A DNA stretch of 64,000 nt, from positions 1 to 64,000 of the forward strand of contig JAHZJK010000023.1 of the NCBI GenBank assembly GCA_022600955.1. Reading direction: 5' to 3'. Numbering within the stretch: position 1 is the first letter of the stretch; every line of letters starts with the position of its first letter. The DNA comes from Gammaproteobacteria bacterium (GTDB lineage Bacteria > Pseudomonadota > Gammaproteobacteria > Steroidobacterales > Woeseiaceae). Positions 1 to 8,721 of this stretch are shown here, piece after piece. Both the position numbers and the translations under genes were made by a program. The notes beneath the pieces are model-generated. The model did not search any database, was not told where the DNA came from, and was given only the letters and a program-made list of their open reading frames with translations.

Positions 1-3
1 AAA

Positions 4-80
<77 letters not shown>

Positions 81-91
81 TTAGATTTTTA

Positions 92-1909
92 TTAGTCTTC
101 CAGCAGGAAGCTTCGCAGTTGATCCGAACGCGTCGGATGGCGCAGTTTTCTAAGCGCCTTGGCTTCGATCTGACGAATTCGCTCACGCGTCACGTCAAAC
201 TGTTTACCAACTTCTTCGAGCGTGTGGTCGGTGTTCATGTCGATACCGAAACGCATGCGCAGGACTTTCGCCTCGCGCGGCGTCAGGCCAGCCAGCACAG
301 AGTGTGTAGTTTCCTTGAGACCAGAGGTCGTTGCCGAATCAACCGGCGAATGCACGGTCTGATCTTCGATGAAGTCACCGAGGTGCGAATCTTCGTCGTC
401 GCCGATTGGTGTTTCCATGGAAATCGGTTCTTTAGCAATCTTCAGAACCTTGCGGACCTTGTCTTCCGGCATTTCCATGCGTTCAGCCAATTCATCAGGC
501 AACGGTTCGCGACCCATTTCCTGCAGCATCTGACGAGAAATGCGGTTCAACTTGTTGATCGTCTCGATCATGTGCACTGGAATACGGATAGTGCGCGCCT
601 GGTCAGCGATTGAACGCGTGATTGCCTGGCGAATCCACCATGTCGCATACGTCGAGAACTTGTAGCCGCGGCGATATTCAAACTTGTCGACGGCTTTCAT
701 CAGGCCGATATTGCCTTCCTGGATCAGGTCGAGGAACTGCAGGCCACGATTCGTGTATTTTTTCGCAATAGAAATAACGAGGCGCAGGTTCGCCTCAACC
801 ATTTCTTTCTTCGCGCGGCGGGCTTTCGCTTCACCGATCGACATCTGGCGGTTGATCTCTTTGATTTCTGCAATACTCAGACGCGTCGCTTCTTCCACAG
901 CAATCAGCTTGCGCTGGCAGCGGATGATGTCGTCCTTAAGCTTGGCAAGAACCGACGAATGCTTGCGCTTGGCGCGAATGTGTTTGTCGATCCAGCCGTA
1001 ATCGGTTTCACTCTTCGGGAAGCTGGACAGAAAGTCCTTGCGCGGCATGCCGGCGTCACGCACACAAATTTGCATGACCATGCGTTCCTGACTGCGAATG
1101 ATCGATACGACGTCGCGCAGATTGCGTACCAATGCGTCAAAAAGTTTCGGCGCGAGCTTTAGCTCCATAATCTGGTCAGTCATGTCGCCCAGCGCTTTGG
1201 TCGTGCGCTTGTCGCGGAAGCCGTACTGTTCGAGGTACTTCATACCGCGATTGAAATGGCGGCGGATGACTTTAACGCGCGCCTTGACCTCTTCGGGATC
1301 CGGACCGGTGTCGACAACTTCATCGTCATCATCATCGTCGGTCTTTGGCGCGGGCGGTTTGATTTCGTCGGGTTCATTCGGATCGATAAATCCAACCACA
1401 AAATCCTGCATGCGGGTTTCACCCGCGATGACACGATCGGCGACTTCGAGCAATGCCTCGACCGTCGGAGGGAAGTGCACCATGTGGCATTTGACCTGGT
1501 TCAGGCCGGCTTCGATACGCTTGGCGATCTCGATCTCACCCTGCCTTGTCAGCAGTTCAACCGTGCCCATTTCGCGCATGTACATCCGAACCGGGTCGGT
1601 TGTTCGGCCAAACTCGGCATCGACGCTGGCGAGCGCGGCTTCCGCTTCTTCAGCTGCATCGTCATCGGTCGCGGTCGCATCGGACAGCGTAATCGATTCG
1701 ACATCGGGCGCTTTCTCATGCACGGCGATGCCCATATCGTTAATCATGTTAACGATATCTTCGATCTGTTCGGGGTCGACAATGTCGTTCGGCAGGTGGT
1801 CATTGACCTCTGCGTACGTCAGATAGCCTTGTTCCTTGCCACGGGCAATGAGTTCTCGAAGCTGTTGAGCCTGCTTGCTGCCAGCGGCTGGTGCGCGTTT
1901 TTCTGTCAA
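92..1909 (-). CDS. rpoD: RNA polymerase primary sigma factor, sigma-70
   Basis: The 605-residue primary sigma factor directs RNA polymerase to housekeeping promoters. The N-terminus is region 1.1 ([14 protein letters not shown], about residues 24-37). It is followed by an acidic stretch ([19 protein letters not shown]), region 1.2 from about residue 105 and a long non-conserved insert containing a run of Asp. The core-binding and -10-binding regions 2.1-2.4 include [19 protein letters not shown] and [14 protein letters not shown]. Region 4.2 ends in the -35-reading helix-turn-helix [18 protein letters not shown]. The start is a TTG, because no ATG fits the family N-terminus; AGGGG lies 7 nt upstream of it. 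It is the last protein gene of rpsU-yqeY-dnaG-rpoD. The 89-bp gap after dnaG leaves room for an internal promoter. Confidence 0.98.
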   Translation of the reverse strand: MTEKRAPAAGSKQAQQLRELIARGKEQGYLTYAEVNDHLPNDIVDPEQIEDIVNMINDMGIAVHEKAPDVESITLSDATATDDDAAEEAEAALASVDAEFGRTTDPVRMYMREMGTVELLTRQGEIEIAKRIEAGLNQVKCHMVHFPPTVEALLEVADRVIAGETRMQDFVVGFIDPNEPDEIKPPAPKTDDDDDDEVVDTGPDPEEVKARVKVIRRHFNRGMKYLEQYGFRDKRTTKALGDMTDQIMELKLAPKLFDALVRNLRDVVSIIRSQERMVMQICVRDAGMPRKDFLSSFPKSETDYGWIDKHIRAKRKHSSVLAKLKDDIIRCQRKLIAVEEATRLSIAEIKEINRQMSIGEAKARRAKKEMVEANLRLVISIAKKYTNRGLQFLDLIQEGNIGLMKAVDKFEYRRGYKFSTYATWWIRQAITRSIADQARTIRIPVHMIETINKLNRISRQMLQEMGREPLPDELAERMEMPEDKVRKVLKIAKEPISMETPIGDDEDSHLGDFIEDQTVHSPVDSATTSGLKETTHSVLAGLTPREAKVLRMRFGIDMNTDHTLEEVGKQFDVTRERIRQIEAKALRKLRHPTRSDQLRSFLLED

Positions 1910-1998
1910 GACAAAACCCCTACGGGTAAAAGATACAAACGATTAATTTTACTCTCTTACAAGAGCGCAATCTACATGTTTTTCAGCGAATTGGACCA

Positions 1999-3744
1999 TT
2001 AATGCAGTGCCCGGAGTTCCGATTTCTCGGTCTCGTCCAGGCCGCCAAGTCGCTGTTTTTCGATCAAATAGTCAATTCTTTCCTTGCGTCCGGCGAGTGC
2101 CAGCTGCTGCAGGCACTCTGCAAGCTCTGCGGCGGCGTCGAAGTCCTCATCCAGAGGGACGTCAGCGGCGGCGAGTTTGCCGAGGTGCCGACCTTTCTCA
2201 TCGTGCCGCCAGCGCTCGAGCAGCCCAGCCGTCGTGATATTGGGCTCTTGCTGCACTGTTTCAATGAGTGCCGCCAATAAATCGGTTCCCGGCCGACTGA
2301 CGCTGGCCAGCTTCTCAGTATCGAGCTTGCGACCGGCCTCAGGGTGATTCAGTACCAGCGTGATAGCGCGGCGTACGACCGACGGCTGCCCCGATATTGG
2401 CATCTTCGCGGCCTTCGTCGCGACCGTTTGCCTTGCGGCATTGGCGCCTGGCGCACTCGATTTACCCTTTTCAAGCATGGCCTCGAGTTTCGGCGCAGTC
2501 AGACCCACCGAGCTCGCAAGTCCGTCGATCAGCAGCTCTTTGTATACGCCGTCCGGTAATTTGTTGACGAGCGGGCGTGCCATCTCCGCAAGTCTGGCGC
2601 GTCCGTCAATCGTCTCCATGTCCACCTGGCTGGCCAGCTCCTGAATCAGAAACTCCGAAAGCGGCAGGCCGTTATCGAGCAGCTTGACGAATGCGTCGGC
2701 ACCATTGGCATTGACGAAAGAATCGGGATCTTCGCCATCAGGCAAAAACACAAAGCGGATCTGGCGACCTTCGCGAATCTGCGGCAATGCATTTTCAAGT
2801 GCGCGCCACGCGGCTTTTCGGCCCGCGCGATCGCCGTCGAACGAAAAGTAGGCGTTCTCGGTGAGCCGAAACAAGCGGTTCAGGTGTTCGGAGGTTGTCG
2901 CCGTACCGAGCGTGGCGACCGCAAAGTCGATGCCATGGCGGGCCAGGGCAACGGTATCCATGTAGCCTTCCACGATAACCAGTCGATCAATGTGTCGCAG
3001 CGCCTGCCGCGATTCGTACAGACCATACAATTCACGTCCTTTGTGAAACAGCACGGTCTCCGGAGAGTTCAGGTACTTCGGCTCGCCGTCACCCAGCGTA
3101 CGTCCACCGAAACCGATCGTGCGCCCGCGCGCGTCGCGAATTGGAAACATGAGGCGATCCCGGAAGCGGTCATAGTGCTTGCCATTGTCCTTGCGGATGA
3201 TCAGGCCGGTGGCGAGCAGGCGTTCGGCGGCCTCGTCAGACTGACCGAACTTGTCGAGCACGTTGCTCCAGCCGTCGGGTGCAAAGCCGATGCCGTAGCG
3301 CTTCGCCGTCGACCCGTCGATGCCGCGTTTCTTGAGATAGTCGACGGCCGCGGGCGAGTCTTTCAGGCAGTCCTGCCAGTGGCGTGCCACTGACTCCATC
3401 AGCGAAAACAGTTCATCGTAGCGCCTTGCAGGCTGGTCAGACTCGCTGCGCGGTACCTCGACGCCCATCGAGTTGGCGAGCGACTCGATCGCGTCTACAA
3501 AACTCATGTGATCGAATTCCATAAGGAAGCCGATTGCCGTCCCGTGGGCACCACAACCAAAGCAATGATAAAAACCTTTGCCAGGACTTACAGTGAAAGA
3601 GGGCGACTTCTCATCGTGAAACGGACAGCAGGCCTTGAACTCGCGGCCAGCCTTCTTTAGCTGAACCCTCTTGCCCACAACTTCCACGATATCCGCTCTT
3701 GCGATCAGATCGTCGATAAAGTCCTGAGGAATGAGTCCAGCCAT
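1999..3744 (-). CDS. dnaG: DNA primase
   Basis: This 581-residue primase makes RNA primers for replication together with the DnaB helicase. The N-terminal CHC2 zinc-binding domain is intact, with ligands near C40, H43, C61 and C64 (CCPFHDEKSPSF, then FYHCFGCG). The catalytic TOPRIM core follows, with VIVEGYMDTVAL around residues 257-268 and the acidic FSFDGDRAGRKA motif further on. The C-terminal part after about residue 430 is poorly conserved, as expected for the DnaB-interacting domain. Length is normal (E. coli 581). It lies between yqeY and rpoD in the macromolecular-synthesis operon. No strong Shine-Dalgarno is visible before the ATG. Confidence 0.98.
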   Translation of the reverse strand: MAGLIPQDFIDDLIARADIVEVVGKRVQLKKAGREFKACCPFHDEKSPSFTVSPGKGFYHCFGCGAHGTAIGFLMEFDHMSFVDAIESLANSMGVEVPRSESDQPARRYDELFSLMESVARHWQDCLKDSPAAVDYLKKRGIDGSTAKRYGIGFAPDGWSNVLDKFGQSDEAAERLLATGLIIRKDNGKHYDRFRDRLMFPIRDARGRTIGFGGRTLGDGEPKYLNSPETVLFHKGRELYGLYESRQALRHIDRLVIVEGYMDTVALARHGIDFAVATLGTATTSEHLNRLFRLTENAYFSFDGDRAGRKAAWRALENALPQIREGRQIRFVFLPDGEDPDSFVNANGADAFVKLLDNGLPLSEFLIQELASQVDMETIDGRARLAEMARPLVNKLPDGVYKELLIDGLASSVGLTAPKLEAMLEKGKSSAPGANAARQTVATKAAKMPISGQPSVVRRAITLVLNHPEAGRKLDTEKLASVSRPGTDLLAALIETVQQEPNITTAGLLERWRHDEKGRHLGKLAAADVPLDEDFDAAAELAECLQQLALAGRKERIDYLIEKQRLGGLDETEKSELRALH

Positions 3745-3860
3745 AGAGTAGTAAACGTCGCCCGGATTCAGTCGGGTCTTGGTGGATTATTATTATTTTT
3801 TTAGCATAGCTTATTGACCGAGCTATGCCAGAGCGCAATTTTGGGGCCAACAGGCCGAGA

Positions 3861-4310
3861 CTAAAGGGCGTTCAGTCGTTCTTTTACTGTGGCGCTAACA
3901 GCACCCATGTCAGCACGGCCAGCGGCTTTCGCCTTGATCTGGCCCATAACCTTGCCCATATCGCGGATGCCTGTGGCTCCGCTCGCCTGGATGACGGCAT
4001 CAACCATGGCTGTCAGTTCCGCGGCTGACATCTGCTCGGGCAGGTAAGTCTCGAGAATCACGATTTCGGCGCGTTCGATTGCGGAAAGGTCTTCGCGGCC
4101 GCCCTTGTCGAACTGGTCGACAGAATCGCGGCGTTGTTTGACCATCTTGTTCAATACCGCGAGTACCGCGGCATCGTCGAGCTGTTCTCGCGTATCAACC
4201 TCAATTTGCTTGATCGCAGCAAGAATGAGGCGCACCACTTTGAGCCGGTCTTTTTCACCGGCTTTCATGGCGGACTTCATGTCCTCTGTGATTTGGCCTT
4301 TGAGGGACAT
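3861..4310 (-). CDS. yqeY: GatB/YqeY domain protein
   Basis: A 149-residue single-domain protein of the YqeY family, related to the tail domain of the amidotransferase subunit GatB. It opens with the typical MSLKGQITEDMKSAMKAGEK and contains the family segments RLILAAIKQIEVDTRE and EIVILETYLPEQMS. The glycine-rich end IRDMGKVMGQIKAKAAGRAD is also conserved. Homologues are thought to bind tRNA, but the cellular role is unsettled and I do not assign one. It sits 22 nt downstream of rpsU and 116 nt upstream of dnaG, the usual position in many gammaproteobacteria. Confidence 0.93.
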   Translation of the reverse strand: MSLKGQITEDMKSAMKAGEKDRLKVVRLILAAIKQIEVDTREQLDDAAVLAVLNKMVKQRRDSVDQFDKGGREDLSAIERAEIVILETYLPEQMSAAELTAMVDAVIQASGATGIRDMGKVMGQIKAKAAGRADMGAVSATVKERLNAL

Positions 4311-4332
4311 CGCGGCAGTATGCGCGGCGGGC

Positions 4333-4548
4333 CTAGTAGAGGCGCTTACGCTTGGCTTCTTCGCGAGATATGCGCTTCAGGTGGCGCTTGACGGCAGCGG
4401 CTTTCTTGCGCTTTCTTTCCTGGGTGGGCTTCTCGTAGAACTCGCGTCGGCGAAGCTCGGTCAGGATTCCGGCCTTTTCACAGGCACGCTTGAAGCGACG
4501 CAGTGCGGCGTCAAAATACTCGTTCTCTTTTACGCGAACGCTTGGCAT
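4333..4548 (-). CDS. rpsU: 30S ribosomal protein S21
   Basis: A 71-residue, very basic protein, the same length as E. coli S21. It begins [20 protein letters not shown] and ends in the lysine/arginine-rich tail typical of the family ([20 protein letters not shown], then [16 protein letters not shown]). S21 joins the small subunit platform near the 3' end of 16S rRNA and helps mRNA initiation. It is the first gene of rpsU-yqeY-dnaG-rpoD and faces tsaD divergently. A candidate sigma-70 promoter and a leader hairpin lie upstream. Confidence 0.98.
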   Translation of the reverse strand: MPSVRVKENEYFDAALRRFKRACEKAGILTELRRREFYEKPTQERKRKKAAAVKRHLKRISREEAKRKRLY

Positions 4549-4580
4549 TGTTCAGGTATTCCGTTACAGACATAAATAAA

Positions 4581-4597
4581 CCCGGCACATGGCCGGG
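4581..4597 (-). other. hairpin in the rpsU 5' leader
   Basis: CCCGGC and GCCGGG form a 6-bp stem around a 5-nt loop. On the minus strand the stem is followed directly by TTTATTTAT, about 30 nt before the rpsU ATG. It looks like a weak intrinsic terminator, so it could act as an attenuator between the promoter and rpsU. A plain mRNA-stability hairpin is equally possible. Confidence 0.45.
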
Positions 4598-4609
4598 ACT
4601 GAGCCGCGT

Positions 4610-4639
4610 ATAGTACCGCCACATTTCGCGGTTTGCAAA
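4610..4639 (-). promoter_or_regulatory. candidate sigma-70 promoter for the rpsU operon
   Basis: On the minus strand TTTGCA (4639-4634) and TACTAT (4615-4610) are separated by 18 nt, a fair match to the -35/-10 consensus. Transcription would start near 4603 and include the leader hairpin before rpsU. This comes from pattern matching only. Confidence 0.5.
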
Positions 4640-4687
4640 GGGTTTGGGGGGTAAAAACAGGCCGCCATACGGTATCATCCGCCGCCT

Positions 4688-5701
4688 ATGAACGTACTAG
4701 GTATCGAGTCCAGCTGCGATGAGACCGGGGTGGCGCTATACAGCACCACGCGGGGCCTCGTCGCACATGCGCTGCACAGCCAGGTAGACCTGCATTCGGT
4801 CTATGGCGGCGTGGTGCCCGAGATAGCCTCGCGGGACCATATCCGCATGCTGTTGCCGCTGATCCGGCAGGTCCTGAGTGAAGCCGGAATCGACCGTCCC
4901 GATGCCATCGGCTACACGGCCGGGCCGGGCCTCGTTGGTGCTTTGATGGTGGGCGGCGGCATGGCCAATGGCCTCGGGCTTGCCTGGAGTTGCCCCGTCG
5001 TCGCCGTACACCATATGGAAGGTCATTTGCTCGCTCCGATGCTTGAGGAGGAGGCGCCAGAGTTTCCGTTCCTGGCGCTGTTGGTATCCGGAGGACATAC
5101 GATGCTGATCGCAGTGCGGTCACTCGGAGTGTATGAACTGCTCGGTACAACGCTCGACGATGCGGCCGGAGAGGCGTTTGACAAGACGGCCAAGCTTCTC
5201 GGCCTGGGCTACCCAGGTGGACCGGCACTGGCGGCCCTGGCCGAGAGCGGCAATCCCGCCGCATACCGTTTGCCGCGGCCCATGCTGAACAAGCCCAACT
5301 TTGACTTCAGCTTCAGCGGGCTGAAAACGGCGGTAATGCTCGAGGTGCGCAAGGCAGAGGAGACCGGGCCAGGCGAGCAACAACGCGCGGATATTGCCGC
5401 ATCGTTTCAACAGGCGGCCGTCGATACGCTGGTTGGCAAGGCCATTAAGGCCGCCGAGTCACAGGATTTGCGGCGCATTGTTATTGCCGGCGGGGTAGGC
5501 GCCAACAAAGAGCTGCGCAGGCAGCTGGCAGAGAGATTTGACGGCCGCGTGTTCTATCCACGATTTGAATTCTGCACTGACAACGGTGCCATGATCGCGG
5601 TGGCGGCTGCGCTACGTCTAAACGATGCGGGCGAGGCCGGTGAGATTCGCGCGCAGGCCAGATGGCCGCTTGATACTCTCAGCGCTCCAACGAACACATA
5701 A
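4688..5701 (+). CDS. tsaD: tRNA N6-threonylcarbamoyladenosine transferase subunit TsaD
   Basis: The catalytic ASKHA-fold subunit transfers threonylcarbamoyl from its adenylate to A37 of ANN-reading tRNAs, working with TsaB and TsaE. Its 337 residues equal the E. coli length. Visible motifs are the N-terminal [18 protein letters not shown], the metal-binding HxxxH (H109 and H113 in HMEGH), [10 protein letters not shown] and the nucleotide loop [13 protein letters not shown]. It is divergent from rpsU across 139 bp and is followed 11 nt later by folB. No clear Shine-Dalgarno precedes the ATG. A TATCAT sits only 9 nt upstream of it, so the leader may be very short. Confidence 0.97.
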   Translation: MNVLGIESSCDETGVALYSTTRGLVAHALHSQVDLHSVYGGVVPEIASRDHIRMLLPLIRQVLSEAGIDRPDAIGYTAGPGLVGALMVGGGMANGLGLAWSCPVVAVHHMEGHLLAPMLEEEAPEFPFLALLVSGGHTMLIAVRSLGVYELLGTTLDDAAGEAFDKTAKLLGLGYPGGPALAALAESGNPAAYRLPRPMLNKPNFDFSFSGLKTAVMLEVRKAEETGPGEQQRADIAASFQQAAVDTLVGKAIKAAESQDLRRIVIAGGVGANKELRRQLAERFDGRVFYPRFEFCTDNGAMIAVAAALRLNDAGEAGEIRAQARWPLDTLSAPTNT

Positions 5702-5712
5702 GCAAGGTTTTC

Positions 5713-6072
5713 ATGGACAAGATTTTCCTCAGCGAACTCAAGGTCGATACTGTCATTGGTATCTGGGAGTGGGAACGACGCATTCGCCAGACTGTGGTCA
5801 TCGACCTCGAAATGAGCGCCGATATTGCGAAAGCTGCGGCGACCGATGACGTAAAGGACACCTTGAATTACAAGGCGGTTGCAAAACGCGTTCAGCAATT
5901 TGTCGCTGACTCGAGCTTTCAGCTTGTTGAAACCCTGGCGGAGAAGATCGCCGGCATCATTCGCGAGGAGTTCGATGTCGCATGGGTCAGCGTACGCGTC
6001 AACAAACCGGGTGCGATCCGCGGCTCCCGCGATGTTGGCGTCATGATCGAGCGTGGTAGCCGGCCGAGCTAG
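5713..6072 (+). CDS. folB: dihydroneopterin aldolase
   Basis: A 119-residue protein that converts 7,8-dihydroneopterin to 6-hydroxymethyl-dihydropterin and glycolaldehyde in folate synthesis. The family N-terminus is present (MDKIFLSELKVDTVIGIWEW). So are the Asp/Asn-rich middle segment TLNYKAVAKRV, the active-site Glu in VETLAEKIAG, and VSVRVNKPGAIRGSRDVGV with its lysine. The stop overlaps the folK GTG start by one base, which suggests translational coupling. It forms a tsaD-folB-folK run. Confidence 0.96.
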   Translation: MDKIFLSELKVDTVIGIWEWERRIRQTVVIDLEMSADIAKAAATDDVKDTLNYKAVAKRVQQFVADSSFQLVETLAEKIAGIIREEFDVAWVSVRVNKPGAIRGSRDVGVMIERGSRPS

Positions 6073-6590
6073 TGTGTAAGCGTTCTCAGCAACCAGCCAC
6101 TGTCTACCTCGGGCTTGGCAGCAATATCGATCCCGCCAGGAATCTGCTTATGGCAGTGCGCGAGCTGTGCAGGCGTTATGGCGTACTGAGCATTTCGTCC
6201 GTCTATAAGAGCGCGGCAGTAGGCTTCGATGGTGACGATTTTCTGAACCTGGTGGTCGAGCTGCAGTCTGATGAATCGGCCGCGCAACTGTGCGAGTCCA
6301 TCGAAGCTATACATAATCTGGCTGGACGTCGTCGCGGCAGCGATAAATGGGCATCACGTCCTTTGGATATCGATCTGCTGCTCTACAATGACCTGGTCGA
6401 TAACCGGCGGCCAGTCAATGTGCCGCGCAGCGACGTGCTTGAATACAGCTTCGTTCTAAGGCCGCTTGCGGAACTCGCGCCGGAATTGCGGCACCCGGTG
6501 ACAGGCAAGACAATGCTGGAGCATTGGCAAGAATTCGACCAACAGAGTCATCCTTTGCTGCTGGTCGACGTTGATTTAACAGAGGACTGA
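6072..6590 (+). CDS. folK: 2-amino-4-hydroxy-6-hydroxymethyldihydropteridine pyrophosphokinase
   Basis: HPPK transfers pyrophosphate from ATP to hydroxymethyl-dihydropterin, the step after FolB. The 172-residue sequence shows TVYLGLGSNIDPARNLLMAV at the N-terminus. VYKSAAVGFDGDDFLNLVVE follows, then the metal-binding DxD segment RPLDIDLLLYNDLV and PLAELAPELRHPVTGK. The start is a GTG that overlaps the folB stop by one base; no ATG is available nearby, and the overlap supports coupled translation. The C-terminus lies just before a lipoprotein gene in the same direction. Confidence 0.96.
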   Translation: MCKRSQQPATVYLGLGSNIDPARNLLMAVRELCRRYGVLSISSVYKSAAVGFDGDDFLNLVVELQSDESAAQLCESIEAIHNLAGRRRGSDKWASRPLDIDLLLYNDLVDNRRPVNVPRSDVLEYSFVLRPLAELAPELRHPVTGKTMLEHWQEFDQQSHPLLLVDVDLTED

Positions 6591-6591
6591 A

Positions 6592-7941
6592 ATGCGCAAA
6601 CTCGCAATACTCATTATGTTTGCATCGCTGACGGCCTGTGGCGGAAGCGATAGCGGCACTTTCGTGCCACAAACCGGCACCGACGCCTGCAGTGTCGACG
6701 GACAGAAACAGTTCGTACTCGACAACCTGTATTTCTGGTACCTGTGGAACGATCTGCTTCCGACTAATCTCGATATTGCCGACTACGCGAGCCCGGAAGA
6801 GCTCATCAGCCAGGTGACACAGACCTACGGTCCGATGGATTCCAATGGCGATCCGATTGACCGGTTCAGCTTTGTGAATGATGCGGAGGCAGATTCCCAG
6901 TTCTTCGGTGAAGGGCGCTTCGAGGGATTCGGTTTCAGCTGGCGCTTCACAGATCAGGCGCAAACGGATTTTCGAGTGACCCGCAATTTCGAGGGCAGCC
7001 CGGCTGATGTCGGTGGTCTGGCACGCGGGGTGCGCGTGATCAGTCTCAATACTCGCAGTGTTGGCGAGATCGCAGCGAACGAAGGAATCAGTGCGTTCTT
7101 TGACGCCAACGATACAGTGACCTTCGAGATCGAGCCGTTGGTCGGTGCAACGTTTACATCCAGCATCAGCAAGGACGTCGTTACCATCAATCCTGTACCG
7201 CAGTGGGAAGTAATCGATGCAGGCAACGGTCGCAACGTTGGCTACATGGAGTTGTCGACTTTTATTAGCACTGCAGATCCGATTTTCAATACGGTTTTCC
7301 AGGACTTTCGTAACGCCAATGTCACTGACGTCATTATCGATCTTCGCTACAACGGCGGTGGTCTGGTCAGCACGGCAGAACTGCTGGGTGACTTTCTTGG
7401 CGGTTCGGTCGCGCAGGGCCTGGTGTTTTCGGATACCGAGTTTAATGCGGACCGCGGGCCGGCAAATAACAGATCAGAGCCGTTCCAGCTGTTGGCGAAT
7501 TCGGTCAGCCTTTCCCGGATGGTTGTGATCGCGAGCCGCGGTACTGCCTCGGCCAGTGAACTGGTTACGAATGCTCTGATTCCGCACGTTGATGTCGCGA
7601 TTGTCGGCGACACGACGTTTGGTAAGCCGGTCGGTCAGATCGGACTGGAATTTTGCGACAAGCTGATGCGGCCGACCGCGTTCCGGCTGGCCAATTCACT
7701 GGGCGATGGCGACTACTTTGATGGCCTGCCCCTGACACCCGGTTGCGGTGCCGCAGATGACCTCAGTATTCCTGTCGGTGACCCGCTGGATCCAAACATG
7801 GTTGCGGCGATGGGCTATCTCGACACGGGGGCATGCCCGGTCGTTGCCGTTCCGCCCGGTGTACAGAAAGCCACGCTACCACCGCTGGCAGCATCCCTTC
7901 GGCCTGGTCCGCCGCATCGTGAGTTGTTGGGGGCAGAGTAG
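6592..7941 (+). CDS. S41-family (C-terminal-processing-like) protease lipoprotein
   Basis: A 449-residue predicted lipoprotein: MRKLAILIMFASLTACGG carries an LTAC lipobox, with C16 as the lipidated residue. A PDZ-like domain spans about residues 100-190 (SPADVGGLARGVRVISLN) and is followed by the S41 peptidase fold. The likely nucleophile is S320 in RGTASASELV and the likely general base K345 in TFGKPVGQ. The 25-residue spacing equals the Ser-Lys spacing of E. coli Prc. The substrate is unknown. It starts 1 nt after the folK stop, so it is probably co-transcribed with the folate genes. Its TAG abuts the TAG of the opposing SDR gene, giving TAGCTA. Confidence 0.85.
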   Translation: MRKLAILIMFASLTACGGSDSGTFVPQTGTDACSVDGQKQFVLDNLYFWYLWNDLLPTNLDIADYASPEELISQVTQTYGPMDSNGDPIDRFSFVNDAEADSQFFGEGRFEGFGFSWRFTDQAQTDFRVTRNFEGSPADVGGLARGVRVISLNTRSVGEIAANEGISAFFDANDTVTFEIEPLVGATFTSSISKDVVTINPVPQWEVIDAGNGRNVGYMELSTFISTADPIFNTVFQDFRNANVTDVIIDLRYNGGGLVSTAELLGDFLGGSVAQGLVFSDTEFNADRGPANNRSEPFQLLANSVSLSRMVVIASRGTASASELVTNALIPHVDVAIVGDTTFGKPVGQIGLEFCDKLMRPTAFRLANSLGDGDYFDGLPLTPGCGAADDLSIPVGDPLDPNMVAAMGYLDTGACPVVAVPPGVQKATLPPLAASLRPGPPHRELLGAE

Positions 7942-8703
7942 CTACCAGCCGATCGAGCGACCGCCATCTACGGCGATAATCTGGCCTGTAACGTAACGCG
8001 CGTCACGCATCAGGAACAACACGCAGTCGGCGATATCGCCGGGTTCGCCGGCGCGTTGCAGCGGCACCTGGTTCAGGATACTGGTCTGCGCGGCATCGCT
8101 CATGCCATCTTCCGGCCAGAGAATTGCACCGGGTGATACACCGTTGACCCGCACAGCGGGAGCCAGGTCTTTTGCGAGCGACTTTGTAAGCATGGCGAGG
8201 CCAGCTTTGGCCGGACCGTAAACCGGATGATTGCGTAGTGGGCGCTGAGCGTGAATATCGACGATATTGACGATACAGCCTTTGTTGGTCTGCAGTTGTG
8301 AAGCAGCTGCCTGTGACAGGAACAGAGGCGCCTTAAGGTTACTGCCCATCAAATCCTGCCACGCGTCTTCTGTAATGTCGCCAAGCGGGGTCGGGTAGAA
8401 CGTTGAGGCGTTGTTGACCAGTCCGTCAAGGGAACCGCCCCAGCCGACGACTTCGTCAATCAGGCCTGCCAGCATTGCGTTATCCAGCAAGTCAGCCTGA
8501 ATCGTCATTGCCGAATCGGCGCGTTGTTCGTTGAGCTTAGCCGCAAGCGACGTTGCTTCAGCGGCTGAACCGCGGTAATGAATCGCGACGCGCGCGCCGT
8601 TTTCGTGCAGGCGTGTCACAATAGCTGCACCAATGCGGCGCGCTGCTCCGGTAACAAGGACGACTTTGTTTTCGAGTGTGTTGTCCGACATAGGATCATT
8701 CAT
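7942..8703 (-). CDS. folM: pteridine reductase-type short-chain dehydrogenase (FolM/PTR1-like)
   Basis: A 253-residue NAD(P)H-dependent SDR. Instead of the usual TGxxxGxG it has TGAARRIG (about residues 18-25), the TGxxxRxG signature of pteridine reductases. The catalytic Ser position is taken by Asp (D149 in NIVDIHAQ), followed by the Y162-x3-K166 pair, as in PTR1 and FolM. It therefore probably reduces dihydromonapterin or dihydropterin/dihydrofolate. The nearby folB and folK genes support this. The frame stays open far upstream, but homology starts here; ATGs at 8703 and 8691 are both possible. The opposing methyltransferase start is only 18 bp away. Confidence 0.85.
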   Translation of the reverse strand: MNDPMSDNTLENKVVLVTGAARRIGAAIVTRLHENGARVAIHYRGSAAEATSLAAKLNEQRADSAMTIQADLLDNAMLAGLIDEVVGWGGSLDGLVNNASTFYPTPLGDITEDAWQDLMGSNLKAPLFLSQAAASQLQTNKGCIVNIVDIHAQRPLRNHPVYGPAKAGLAMLTKSLAKDLAPAVRVNGVSPGAILWPEDGMSDAAQTSILNQVPLQRAGEPGDIADCVLFLMRDARYVTGQIIAVDGGRSIGW

Positions 8704-8721
8704 AAAGGCTTTGCCTCCGAC

